Origin: Bolinopsis microptera | Lineage: Eukaryota > Ctenophora > Tentaculata > Lobata > Bolinopsidae | Assembly: GCF_026151205.1 (NCBI RefSeq) | Contig: NC_087082.1 | Location: 14,913,365 to 14,977,364 of the forward strand | Direction of reading: 5' to 3' | Length of the DNA stretch: 64,000 nucleotides | Shown: piece after piece, positions 31,355 to 43,057 of the stretch | Numbering within the stretch: the first letter of the stretch is position 1 | How the letters are laid out: each line of letters starts with the position of its first letter | Notes under the pieces: generated by a model | Told to the model about the DNA's origin: nothing | What the model saw: only the letters and a program-made list of their open reading frames with translations | Databases searched by the model: none | Program-made: the position numbers and the translations under genes

Positions 31355-32452
31355 ATGATCTGGACAAACAATATGAGTACCACAAACTCGCCTCCCAGTA
31401 CCTCTATAGTTTATGACGGTCATGACTTTGGCTTTCAGTATATATCCCCACTCAATATCATGATAGCTGTTTATATCATGTTCCAGAACGCCATGATCAT
31501 ATATGATTACCACAAGGACTGGAGAAGGATTTCGTACCTGTTCTTCATTATGGTTGCTGCTGTGGATATTGGAAGTGCGTGTTCAGAGATAGGACGAGGC
31601 TCAATATCACTGCTGTGCTTGAAGGACCCGTCTTTGAGGATGCATCCTTGGACTTTTCTGGTCTGCCAACTGTTTGGTACACTGTGCTACGTTACTTCCA
31701 TATATTTCGTTCTTGCGCTAACGGTTGTGAAGACCATCAACATAATGCGTCCATTTTACAGTCTGAATAACCGAGTTTTGAAGATAGTCCTTTTCATTTA
31801 CCCGTCCATTCTCCTAGTCGTGTGCATTATTGATGTTTGGGCCTACAATGAAATCATAACTAGTTTAAATGATAACCCAAAATGTGGTGTTGTTTATGGT
31901 CCATGGAACATTATGACTGAAATAGAAACAATCGGACATGGCACAACACTCCGTGTATTAGTGTTGATGGTGCGTCACTTTGCAGTGTCTGGTAATGCAG
32001 CATCGCTTATGTACCATATCATGGAGGTAGTTGTGGCTTTAGTTCAGTTTGGTTTGCCTTGCTTGATTGTGCTTGTATGCATGGTTCTTCAGATGATCTA
32101 TATAAAGAAAGCCTTTGGAGGTCACGAAAACCCACAGCTGAACACTGCAAACCAAGTTAACTTAACAGTGTTTCTTATCTCGTTACTGTACTTGATTAGC
32201 GTCTCTTTGTATTGCGTGAATACAATCGCTATCTGGTTGGGGTATGACGTCCCATACCCCCTCATTGTATTGTTACAATTCACCCTTCCCTTGATAAACG
32301 CAGCACTGTTCCCAACCATCCTGATCCTTCGTAAACCAGAACTGAGAGCACGGTACAGAAACTACATAACAAAAGTCATCCTTCTACCACTCGCCATCTA
32401 TGGAAAAGTTCGTTATCTGGCTCAAATAAGACGAGGATATGCAGAGATCTGA
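31355..32452 (+). CDS. Seven-transmembrane receptor, rhodopsin-like, intronless
   Basis: A 365-aa single-exon frame. Seven hydrophobic segments are visible: about residues 30-52 (PLNIMIAVYIMFQNAMIIYD), 59-82, 96-130 (FLVCQLFGTLCYVTSIYFVL), 142-164, 220-248 (EVVVALVQFGLPCLIVLVCM), 268-293 and 300-322 (LPLINAALFPTILIL). The end of TM3 reads VKTINIMRPF where class A receptors have DRY, and TM7 has NAALFPTIL in place of NPxxY, so it is a divergent member. The N-terminus has an NMS sequon. Conserved cysteines sit before TM3 (LLCLKDP) and in extracellular loop 2 (NPKCGVV). No ligand can be assigned. A lineage-specific chemoreceptor or peptide receptor is plausible, and small intronless GPCR clusters are common in early-branching animals. 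Confidence 0.8.
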   Translation: MIWTNNMSTTNSPPSTSIVYDGHDFGFQYISPLNIMIAVYIMFQNAMIIYDYHKDWRRISYLFFIMVAAVDIGSACSEIGRGSISLLCLKDPSLRMHPWTFLVCQLFGTLCYVTSIYFVLALTVVKTINIMRPFYSLNNRVLKIVLFIYPSILLVVCIIDVWAYNEIITSLNDNPKCGVVYGPWNIMTEIETIGHGTTLRVLVLMVRHFAVSGNAASLMYHIMEVVVALVQFGLPCLIVLVCMVLQMIYIKKAFGGHENPQLNTANQVNLTVFLISLLYLISVSLYCVNTIAIWLGYDVPYPLIVLLQFTLPLINAALFPTILILRKPELRARYRNYITKVILLPLAIYGKVRYLAQIRRGYAEI

Positions 32453-33307
32453 TCATTACTACCTCATACATGGTTGATCATTTATGACATAAGGAACGGT
32501 TGGACAATTTTATTTCTGGACCCTCTTTCCACATTAAGCGATTGTTTTTGTTTTGTAACTCTGAGTTAGGCGAATATTTGCAATGATTAACTGATTAAGA
32601 TGCATGTTGGTTAAACTTATTGTTTTTGCTTCACGTCAAAGGCCACCCCCAAGTGCTGCGTGGGACAAAATTGATTATCATTAAGATGATTGATTTTTTT
32701 AAAATTTTTAAATTATCCAAAATGATTAATCATTGATGAACATTAAAAAGTCTGGGGCAAATTTGATTAAGCTAAGATTATGTATTTTAAAAAGCTTTTC
32801 AAAGAAGAAAGATAAAAAAATTGTTAAGATGACAATAATATTAATGATATTTGATCGATTGATATTCGAATTCATTTCTATTCTGTGAATTATTTTACGA
32901 AAAGACATATTTTATATTTGTTATATTCTTAAAATTAACTGTCTGAATTAGTATTTTTCCTTTATCGTTTAATCGTCATGACATGTTATTATTTGAAATT
33001 CGTCATTGTTTTATCACCAATTTTATCTTTATGCATGTCATACCAAATAAATACATAAGTATTAATTAAATTGCATACTTTTTATATTTAGCGTGTTTAT
33101 GTACTCATCGTGATTTGTATTTCATTTTGTTTTTCTAAAAATAAATTGCCGAGTCATTGGGTGAATAACAAATAAACGGTTTTAATTTTAGAAAATTTTT
33201 AAAAGTACAATGCCAATGGTTCAAATTCGAAAGCGCTCATAGATCGGCGCTTATGTTTAGGAAAAAGAAAAATGTCAGACATTTTCCATTACATAGTAGT
33301 ATAGTAT
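32453..33307. other. AT-rich region downstream of the GPCR
   Basis: 3' UTR and intergenic DNA. It is very A/T-rich, including an AATAAA near 33046. No other feature is seen. Confidence 0.45.
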
Positions 33308-33308
33308 C

Positions 33309-34388
33309 ACAGTGCTGGCAAGCACGAGCGGTGTCTGTATTGGGGGTATACTATGTACCCCCTTTACTATTGTACCCCTTTAATATTATACCCCCTTTAC
33401 TATTATACCCCCTTTACTATTATACCCCCTTTGGTACACGTTACAAGCCTCTTTTGTGCACGCGAAGCGTGCACTCCGGCCGAAGGCGGCGGCCGAAGGC
33501 CGCCGCCTCCGGCAGGAGTCTTTCAGGCATTAACACTCATCGGAAGTCGTTCAGCAGATTTATTTTTAGTTCAAAACATTCTAATTTGATGTCAAAGATG
33601 ACAGGAATAAAAAATAGTTATGTTGAGATTTTTAAGAAATTTGCATAAAATACTCGCCAGCGCCAGCACTGTTATACGAAATTCGGTAAAAAACCCAAAA
33701 TCGCCATATTCAGGTGCCTTAAAAACCATATTAAAATTGAGTTAGAGATCTGAAATTTTTCAGGGCGTCTAGACGTTGACCAAATCGACTGCAAAATAAG
33801 TTTCAGGTTTCAGGAGCATCGGGAAATGTGTTTTCTAGAACCCCTGTTTTACGATAGATTGTCGTGATCACAGTGCTGGCAAGCACGACCGGTGCATTTA
33901 TTGTGGGTATACTATGTACCCCCTTTACTATTATACCCCCTTTACTATTATACCCCCTTTGGTACACGTTACAAGCCTCTTTCGTGCACGCGAAGCGTGC
34001 ACTCCGGCCGGAGGCGGCGGCCGAAGGCCGCCGCCTCCGGCAGGAGTTTTTCAGGCATTAAGACTCATCGGAAGTCGTTCAGCAGATTTATTTTTAGTTC
34101 AAAACATTCTAATTTGATGTCAAAGATGACAGGAATAAAAAATAGTTATGTTGAGATTTTTAAGAAATTTGCATAAAATACTCGCCAGCACTGTTATACG
34201 AAATTCGGTAAAAAACCCAAAATCGCCATATTCAGGTGCCTTAAAAACCATGTTAAAATCGAGTTAGAGATCTGAAATTTTTCAGGGCGTCTAGACGTTG
34301 ACCAAATCGACTGCACAAAAAGTTTCAGGTTTCAGGAACATCGGGAAGTGGGTTTTCTAGAACCCCTGTTTTACGACAGATTGTCGGG
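33309..34388. repeat. Two tandem units (about 561 and 520 bp): GC-hairpin MITE plus repeat X
   Basis: Each unit has a part bounded by inverted CAGTGCTGGC (33309-33672; 33870-34193), followed by repeat X. The MITE-like part contains several CCCCCTTTACTATTAT units and then a GC-rich double hairpin: GTGCACGC-GAA-GCGTGCAC (33456-33474; 33984-34002), followed by a 14-bp or longer GCCGGAGGCGGCGG stem-loop (33477-33514; 34004-34041). The short frames across it are not genes. Confidence 0.85.
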
Positions 34389-34394
34389 ACATAT

Positions 34395-36276
34395 ACATAC
34401 ATACAGATATACATATATATTCAGGGATAGACGCTTTGCCAGTCAATTGTAGCCTGTATTTAATTGTCCGTAGATTCAAAAGTATAAAAGATACAGCCAA
34501 TTCCGACCACAGGTCTTGAAAATAATTGATTACACTTTAGTTTACATTGTATAAACAAATTATTTGACGTCATGAACACCCCTTGATGACGTCATCAAGT
34601 TAACCGTTTTTAAAACTTGATTTTTGACAAAGTAATAACTTTTAAAAATGATTTTACACCATTAAGGAGTAATTTTATTCAAAATCTGAGGAAATTTTTA
34701 TCTTAGATAATTGTTCAAGCATTCTGAAAATCTACCGGAAAGTTTTTCTAGCTTGCTCCTTCATAAAGATATTCGTCATTGAAGTTTGTGTTTTTTTGAA
34801 GAATTATTTTATAAAAACGTCAATTTTGCGATTTAGTATTCTCTGGTGTTGGGCCATGCCTTGGGTTGTGGAGCTCAGTTCTGCTTCCTATAGATATAAA
34901 TTGTGCATTAGGCTAGTTTTAAAGTTAAAAATCGAAAAGTTGCACACGTGGGGACACGCCCAAATTGATAAAAAATTGCTAAAATCACTGAAAATTGCTG
35001 TTTTCGTCATTTTCTGTCAACTTTAGAGTGCCGTTGTGATTACAGTTCTTCTTGAAATACTTTGAAACTTTGCATGCTTATCAAACTATATATACAACAA
35101 TTACATGCAAAATTTTACGGTGATTCAATATTGGATGCGCACGCAACGTCCACTCAAAGTTTGCACGTGCGAAAGGTGAGAATTTTGCTCATTTGTGATT
35201 TCCAACAAATTCTGCTTTGCCACGACAGTTTAATGTCACTAGCAGGAACCCGTATAACCCTAAAATAGTGTCAAGACTCAAGAGACTAAATAATTATTAC
35301 CAATTTAATTCGCGTTTTTGACACCACTTGGGGGTTCAAATTTTGGGCTCTAAAAATCCCATCCCTTGGCCGATTTTTTATTTTTTCATGCTGATTTGGA
35401 GGCCATTAAAGCATTTGACCCAGTCAAAAAAGTATCAGTTGTATATCTTTTACGGTTTTTGCAGAAAGTTGCGTTAAAGTTGATGCCGTGGTGTCAGTAA
35501 AATGGTACGGATAAACACATCCATATATATCGTCTCGCTTTATATATAGTAAGATTATAAATGAATTTAATGCCAACTTGAATGAGTATTAAGTGGCATA
35601 TTCAGTCAGTGATCGACCGCTATGCTTACCTAAACACAAGGAAATGTTTTTAAAGGAAAAATTTCGAAATTGTTGAAACTTCCTCCTTATTAATGAAGAT
35701 ATCAGTTTATATTTCGACTTTATAAAGTACCCTGACATTATAATCAAAAAGATATGATATTTTACCAAAACCCATAATCATGGGTAGTCGAGTGGACCGC
35801 TGCCAGTGTCTCTCTTTCCCAAACAAAAGGAAATGATATTAATTTGATTGACCGTTCTCAAATGCAAAATGATACCGAGAATGAAATCGGTCGCTCGCTT
35901 TTCCCATTCATTTACAATTGTAATAGATTAAGAAGAACTACCCAAAGGCAGCTGTACTCAGCAATAAAGATTCAATAAACTTCAGCTAATTCAATATGTA
36001 ATAACTACCACCCTTACCCCGAAATACTAGGTATCGACCCGAACGCAACCCAAAGAGATTTTTACAGCATCTGATTGATGTACCTAATCAATCGAAACTT
36101 ATCACAATTCGTAACTCGTAAGCCGTGAATGAATGGGAAAAGCGAGCGACCGATTTCATTCTCGGTATCATTTTGCATTTGAGAACGGTCAATCAAATTA
36201 ATATCATTTCCTTTTGTTTGGGAAAGAGAGACACTGGCAGCGGTCCATGACTCTACCCATGATTATGGGTTTTGGT
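34395..36276. repeat. Duplicated unit, copy 1 (ends in foldback element)
   Basis: From CAGGGATAGACGCTTTGCCA onward it matches copy 2 at 38,597-40,134 almost base for base. Copy 1 has about 330 extra bp (roughly 35,236-35,565) relative to copy 2. It contains small frames but no gene I can support. Confidence 0.85.
35764..36276. mobile_element. Foldback element, copy A (513 bp, arms about 148 bp)
   Basis: ACCAAAACCCATAATCATGG at the left is matched by its reverse complement at the right. The arms include CGCTGCCAGTGTCTCTCTTT and AATCGGTCGCTCGCTTTTCC. The middle is about 215 bp, non-coding. Confidence 0.88.
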
Positions 36277-36292
36277 CAAATATATACATACA

Positions 36293-38592
36293 TATATGGA
36301 CACGTTCATTGAAGTTTGAGGATATTGGTAAATTTCTAAAATAGCGTTTTTGACGATAGTGGCTTAATTTTAGCATCTATTAATCTAGCGTGTTCATAAG
36401 TTCTGAACATTAGCCACGTGACCCATACTCCCATATGCACTGCTCAGAAATAAAATGTATTGCTTTTAGGCACTATAATGTAAAAAATGTCACATTTTTG
36501 TGACATTGTTTACCATAGCTGCCCAATTATCATTCCTTGGTCTGAAATATAGTAGATTAGGTCAATCTAACAATTATGATACAACATTGGTTAAAGGGCA
36601 CGGATCGAACGGCTTTAAGGCAATATTTCGTAAACTTTGTCACACTCAGAATACGAGACCTCTTTTCTACTGTGAGGTGTCCTCAAAACCCTTTCAACTC
36701 ATTATTTGATGGTTCTTCTGCCAATCATAGCTCTAAAATATGTTGTTTTGAAAAGTTAGCTAATACATGCACTTGGTTATTCGGAAATGATGTAAATTCT
36801 GTCACATTATATGGAATTTGAAATTCTGGGTGAATTTCCGAAATCATTTATATCTGATTTTGGTTTGGAAGGCGGGAAAACTCTATATAAGGACGATACA
36901 CGGATACAGTTGATTCAAGTATAGGGCACTTGATGTAAAAATCGTCACAAAATGATACGACATCGTAAATAAGTTACATTTTGCGGGAAAACTCTATATA
37001 AGGACGATACACGGATACAGTTGATTCAAGTATAGGGCAGTTGATGTAAACATCGTCACAAAATGATAAGACATCATAAATAGGTTAAATTTGGAAACAA
37101 TGCAATGATTATAGAATGGAATAGTCTGTGATTAACATATTACATACATTATAAAATGTTCTTCCAGAAATTATTGGTTGGTTATTGTTTAGCAAAATAA
37201 AACTCAAGTTTAACAATGCTGAGTTTAATTTTACCAAGTTACTGAAATGTGACGAAATTTACTTTTCCTGCCCCAACAGTATAATTTCAATGTGATGAAA
37301 AATTGGCATGGGTTTCTATATTTCCTGTATAAATCCATTCTAACTATAATAAGGACTATTGATAAGAAAGAAAATCTATCTAAATTTTAAAATGACGTAT
37401 GTGACGAAATTTACATTTCTTGCCCCTATTTTGAAGAACCATTTACCATACCTCGGTTAAAATTCAATTTTCCTCCAGGAATTATTGGTTGGTTATTGTT
37501 CTGCAAATTAGAACTCAAGTTTAACAATGCTGAGTTTAATTTTACTAAGTTACTGAAATGTGACGAAATTCACTTTTCCTGCCCCAACAGTATAGTTTCA
37601 ATGTGATGAAAAATTGGCATGGGTTTCTACATTTCTTGTATAAATCCATTCTTGCTATAATAAGGGCAGTTGATATGAAAGAAAATCTATCTAACTAATG
37701 CTATGGCTAATTTGACGAAATTTACATTTCTTGCCCCTATTTTGAAGAATCATACCTCAATTAGTATGTAATGTTACTTTATCACCATCACTATGTCGAT
37801 AAATTAGTTATTTTGCCAACACGGAGCAAATAAAGTTATAATATTTTTTTTGTGACGAAATTTACAAATTTTTACCCTGTTCAGGTGTTGAAATTTTGCC
37901 AATGTTAACATATCACTGCCATATAATAATTTATATGACCGGCGTATGGTTGAAATATTGTTAATTGATCCATAGTACGTAATATAGGGTGTTTAAGTTG
38001 GTATACTAATATTTACTCAATTTCACACATGTTGAGATATCATACAAATTTATGTGACTAAATTTACCTATTTCTGCCTTCTGTATTTGTATTTGCCTAT
38101 AACAATGAAATATGTGAACAATTCCAAACACATTCAGCTCACAAAATAATGCTAGACTATTCGGCATTTCTTGTCAGGATGTCATAAATATCCCTCATAT
38201 AAATTTCTTAAATGTGTGACGGAGTTTACATGGTGCTACCATTTAACGAAAAAAGTCGCTAAATATGTAGATAATAGTCATATGCAACTATCCTATAAAT
38301 TTGAAATTCGAAAATTTGGTCAAACACGGCAACAAGGGGTCCATATAAACTCTGTCACATTTTTATAGTGTGACAAAGTTTACAACTCACTGCCGGCCGC
38401 ATTTAAGCGATATCTTATCGTCTGATAAAGATATCGTTATGCGACAAAGTATATCTAGAGGATGAAACGATTATCCTAACCATTGAGGGTTTATATAGTT
38501 TTATAGTGTGACACATTTTACACCATCGTGCCATTTAGTAGGGTCACTAATATTTACCAATATCCTCAAACTTCAATGAACGTGTCCATATA
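36293..38592. mobile_element. 2.3-kb TIR element with internal array of a 14-bp motif
   Basis: The ends form a roughly 40-bp perfect TIR (TATATGGACACGTTCATTGA at 36293; reverse complement ending at 38592), next to TA-rich flanks. No ORF exceeds 81 codons. The interior repeats a motif close to GTGACGAAATTTAC. Forward copies: 36500, 37249, 37401, 37560, 37722 (TTGAC variant), 37852, 38054, 38216, 38369, 38508. Reverse copies: 36630, 36792, 36935, 37046, 38345. From 37249 on, spacing averages about 157 bp. Longer duplicated blocks include 36870-36960 with 36983-37075, and 37230-37440 with 37545-37745. It separates the two copies of the duplicated unit. The superfamily is unknown; a non-autonomous Tc1/mariner-type element is possible. 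Confidence 0.8.
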
Positions 38593-40134
38593 TATATCAG
38601 GGATAGACGCTTTGCCAGTCAATTGTAACCTGTATTTAAGTGTCCATAGATTCGAAAGTATAAAAGATACAGCCATTTCCGACCACAGGTCTTGCAAATA
38701 ATTGTTTACACTTTAGTTTACATTGTATAAAAAATTATTTGACGTCATAAACACCCCTTGATGACGTCATCAAGTTTACCGTTTTTAAAACTTGATTTTT
38801 GACAAAGTAATAACTTTTAAAATTAATTTTACACCATTAAGGAGTAATCTAATTCAAAATCTGAGGAAATTTTCATCTTAGATAATTGTTCAAGCATTCT
38901 GAAAATGTACCGGAAAGTTTTTCTAGCTTGCTCCTTCATAAAGATATTCGTCATTGAAGTTTGTGCTTTTTTGAAGAATTATTTTATAAAAACGTCAATT
39001 TTGCGATTTAGTATTCTCTGGTGTTGGGCCATGCCTTGGGTTGTGGAGCTCAGTTCTGCTTCCTATAGGTATAAATTGTGCATTAAGCTAGTTTTAAAGT
39101 TGAAAATCGAAAATTTACACACGTGGGGACACGCCCAAATTGATAGAAAATTGCTAAAATCACTGAAAATTGCTGTTTTCGTCATTTTCTGTCAACTTTA
39201 GAGTGCCGTTGTGATTACAGTTCTTCTTGAAATACTTTGAAACTTTGCATGCTTATCAAACTATATAAAAAACAATTACATGCAAAATTTTACGGCGATT
39301 CAATATTGGATGCGCACGCAACGTCCGCTCAAAGTTTGCACGTGCGAAAGGTGAGAATTTTGCTCATTCGTGATTTCCAACAAATTCTGCTTTGCCACGA
39401 CAGTTTAATGTCATTATATATGAATTTAATGCCAACTTGAATGAGTATTAAGTGGCATATTCAGTCAGTGATCGACCGATATGCTTCCCTAAACACAAGG
39501 AAATGTTTTTAAAGGAAAAATTTCGAAATCGTTGAAACTTCCTCCTTATTAATGAAGATATCAGTTTATATTTCGACTTTATAAAGTACCCTGACATTAT
39601 AATCAAAAAGAGATGATATTTTACCAAAACCCATAATCATGGGTAGAGTGGACCGCTGCCAGTGTCTCTCTTTCCCAAACAAAAGGAAATGATATTAATT
39701 TGATTGACCGTTCTCAAATGCAAAATGATACCGAGAATGAAATCGGTCGCTCGCTTTTCCCATTCATTTACAATTGTAATAGATTAAGAAGAACTGCCCA
39801 AAGGCAGCTGTACTCGGCAATAAAGATTCAATAAACTTCAGCTTATTCAATAAGTTATAAGTATAACTACCACCCTTGTCCCTTACCCCGAAATACTAGG
39901 TATCGACCCGAACGCAACCCAAAGAGATTTTTACAGCATCTGATTGATGTAATCAATCGAAACTAATTTATACAATTCGTAAGCCGTGAATGAATGGGAA
40001 AAGCGAGCGACCGATTTCATTCTCGGTATAATTTTGCATTTGAGAACGGTCAATCAAATTAATATCATTTCCTTTTGTTTGGGAAAGAGAGACACTGGCA
40101 GCGGTCCACTCTACCCATGATTATGGGTTTTGGT
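38593..40134. repeat. Duplicated unit, copy 2 (ends in foldback element)
   Basis: The second copy of the unit at 34,395-36,276, lacking its roughly 330-bp internal block. It begins directly after the right TIR of the 2.3-kb element. Confidence 0.85.
39623..40134. mobile_element. Foldback element, copy B (512 bp)
   Basis: Same arms as copy A, with left ACCAAAACCC and right GGGTTTTGGT. It is non-coding. Confidence 0.88.
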
Positions 40135-40872
40135 AAAATTAGTACTATTAAAAAAAGTACAATTAAAATTTATACATCAAAAACTTAACCTGAGGACCCC
40201 AGACTAAGCTATTATGTTCACAAACATTGTTATAAACTTAAGACTAAGCTGCAGGGGGATGACAGGCTGAGCGCGGCCCAGTAACAAAAACTTAAAAGCT
40301 CTTGCAGAAGATATTCACTCCAAAAATGTGTGACATGTGCGATTTTCACATTTGAAATTGTTTCGGTCTCTCCAGTCTTAATTCCACGAAAACACAAGCG
40401 TGAACGATTCATCATAATTCGCTTTGATTAACAAATCATTAAAATCAGGAATCTGCTAGATAATACGGATCGAGTTGTGTTCAAAAGAAATAGAATTTTA
40501 AAATCAGATTAATGTTCTAATTCTTTTTATAGTAGTAATAGTACCACTACCACTAATTATAAAATTAAACCGTCCACACTACACAGTTTTATTCGTCAAC
40601 AATAACAAAGTTGTTATAATCATGAATCATGAATCGTAAATATAATATTAATATTTATTATTCCCTAAGCATTTAATAATAATCAATATTTTACGGTTAT
40701 TGGTTATACTTATAGCATTGAGCATATGATTATGAGCGTACAATGTCAATGTCAGCTTATTTGTATCATGGCATATCTAATCAACGGAATGCGTGTTGTT
40801 TTGATAATGATACACGTTGAAAGTGAAACCCCGGCCTCGCGTACACGAGAGAGGCTTGCAACGTGTAGCAAG
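40135..40872. other. AT-rich spacer without recognised features
   Basis: No coding or repeat structure that I can support. Confidence 0.4.
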
Positions 40873-41240
40873 TGGCTTTTACTTATTCGCTCGCCCAAAA
40901 ATTATCACGTGACTTTAAGGTTTTTATGGTTTTGCAGCCGAACAAAACGGTTTTACATAAACCCTAATCCCGACCCTAACCATAGGCATAACCGCTCCTA
41001 CTAAATCGCTCGCCCAAATTTTAAGAAAATTTGTGACAGGCTAGTAAAAGTAAAACGTGAATTCGATTATTTAGGGCTCGGGTAAGGGTTAGGGTTGTGG
41101 TTAAGATTATGGATAGCTTCGGGGTTATGGTTAGGGTTAGGGTTGGGATTAGGGTTTATGTAAAACCGTTTTGTACGGCTGCAAAACCAAAAAAAACCAA
41201 AGTCACGTGAAATTTTTGGGCGAGCGATTTAGTAAGAGCC
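40873..41240. mobile_element. Foldback element with telomere-like arms
   Basis: The left arm (GCTCGCCCAAAAATTATCAC, then GTTTTGCAGCCGAACAAAAC, then CATAAACCCTAATCCC) is inverted at the right (ending TTAGTAAGAGCC at 41240). The arms meet in degenerate TTAGGG/CCCTAA-type sequence, for example GGTTAGGGTTAGGGTTGGGA near 41130. About 368 bp, non-coding. Confidence 0.75.
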
Positions 41241-41258
41241 GACAAAATTTGTTAATAG

Positions 41259-43057
41259 GACTTGTGCCACTCTCACTGATTGGTCACCCGTCACTGGTCA
41301 AAAATTCAGTCAAAACAGCAAAATTTCGGTCAAGGGGACGGCAGAAAATCTTCTCTTCAAAAATTTTCTTTTTATATTTTGATGATTTTCCGTTTACTTT
41401 TAGTCTTCAACCTTAGGGAAGCGTTTTTACCTTATGTCATACTTGTTTCATTAAGATTTAGCTGGATTTAGCGTGGCACGGACTACCATGAGCCTTATAT
41501 CACTGGACAGTGCTCCACTGCTCCTCCATATCTTGGAATACATAGTCCACAGGTAATTACTATATTGATCTTACTTTTGTGTCTTACACGTATATAAGTA
41601 CGTGTAATTATGGTGAATGGGCTGGGCTGGTAAGTTTTAGAATTCTCACATATACTTGTAGAACAAAATGAAAACATAACTGTTAAGATTTAGAATGAAT
41701 CAAATAGTGAAACGGGATACAACACAAACATTATACACGTATAATTAGTCACACAAATGATAGATTTGGTTACTGGTGGGCAGGCGGAACAAATAGTGGT
41801 TCCCAACCGTTACCAAGATCTGCAATTGTAAACATAACGATCAGTGCTGGTGTTTTAGACGGTCACCATTCGTTAACTTGGAGTTCCAACAGTCAACAGA
41901 TCAGCATAAATCACTGCAGATCATAATATTAAATACGAATAAATAAAGCATCGAAGTTATAAAATCTTCCGTTAATTAAAATAAATCGATGTAATTATGT
42001 AAGAAAAATATTTTGCAAAACAACGTCGTGATCGTAGATTATGAAAACTGGATAAGATTTTACATAATGCTATCACTTGAAATAAACAATAACATATATT
42101 TTACAAGATTAATTCAAACCAGATAATTGAGAAATAAATGCATAAATAAACAAACAAAATAACTCAATAAGTCAAAGTAACAACAAAATAAATAACTTTG
42201 CATTTTTGTAAAATGAATTCACTCGTAATCAACTTTATCGTCAAATCCACAAAATAAATTGTCATCATTTATTTTCATTTCAGCAACTGAGGATCAAATA
42301 AGCAGTCATTGTCAATTTTTGGCCATAACACGGAATACTCAATCGTCTTAATTTTGCTCCTGTTTCTTTAGAACGGTTAAGACTTGAGTGATGGTGATTG
42401 TATTTAAAAACTATGGTCCGGACCGGGCAGGACTTTGTTCCGGTCAGTAGAGGACTTTCGTCCGGTGGACTTAGTGGTGGACTTTGGTCCGGATTTGAAA
42501 TATACCAATAACCAGAGCGAATAGACCAAGAGTGTAGGCCCACATTACCGCACAGTTCCTGGTAAAAACGGGTTATTTACATGATTCAGGAACAAATGTT
42601 TTTTATATTCTCAATCATGACTGATGATAGTTTGAAATAGGCTTTAAGTTTAACGCCACGCGGGAGTTATTAATGATATTTTGGAAATTCTCCCATAAGG
42701 GGTCGTTCACATAAATAAAGAAAAGAATTTTACATGCTCGTTTCTCTGCCAAATTTCAATATTCAGGAATCGTAGGTACCTGTCAAAGTTTTGGATAGCA
42801 TTGGGGTAGTACTGCTGAAGGTAGATATCTCCTTCAGGAAATATGCACATTTCACCTGAAATATTTTCAAACTCAACCACTTTTGATAAATAAATATGTT
42901 CCTAAAGGTCGTATCTCATTAAAAAAAAGTCGACGAAAACAGCTTACGAACCAACAACTTGTGAGTTGTGGGTTAACAGATAAAATTTTAATGTTTGTTT
43001 TTAGTGTTAAAAGCAAAGTTACAAATAGGGCCAGGTGGACAGAACATGAGGAATAAC
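41259..43057. repeat. Left inverted terminal repeat of the 11.5-kb element
   Basis: About 1,799 bp, reverse-complement-related to 49,244-52,753 apart from the insertions in the right arm. Confidence 0.85.

Noticed and set aside
33253-34176. Frames of 94-131 codons containing PPLLLYPLYYYTP repeats
   Set aside because: Produced by CCCCCTTTACTATTAT repeats and the GC hairpins in a MITE, in several frames at once.
34796-39440. Pairs of 64-98 codon frames repeated at 34.8-35.3 and 38.9-39.4 kb
   Set aside because: They repeat because the DNA segment is duplicated; changes between copies show no protein-level constraint that I can see.
41040-41160. True telomere or telomere-proximal position
   Set aside because: Only a few degenerate TTAGGG units inside a foldback element with ordinary sequence on both sides.
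42280-42543. Conserved 76-87 residue frame present twice (42.3 and 49.8 kb)
   Set aside because: Its duplication is explained by the inverted terminal repeats, and it lies in a repeat arm with no known domain.
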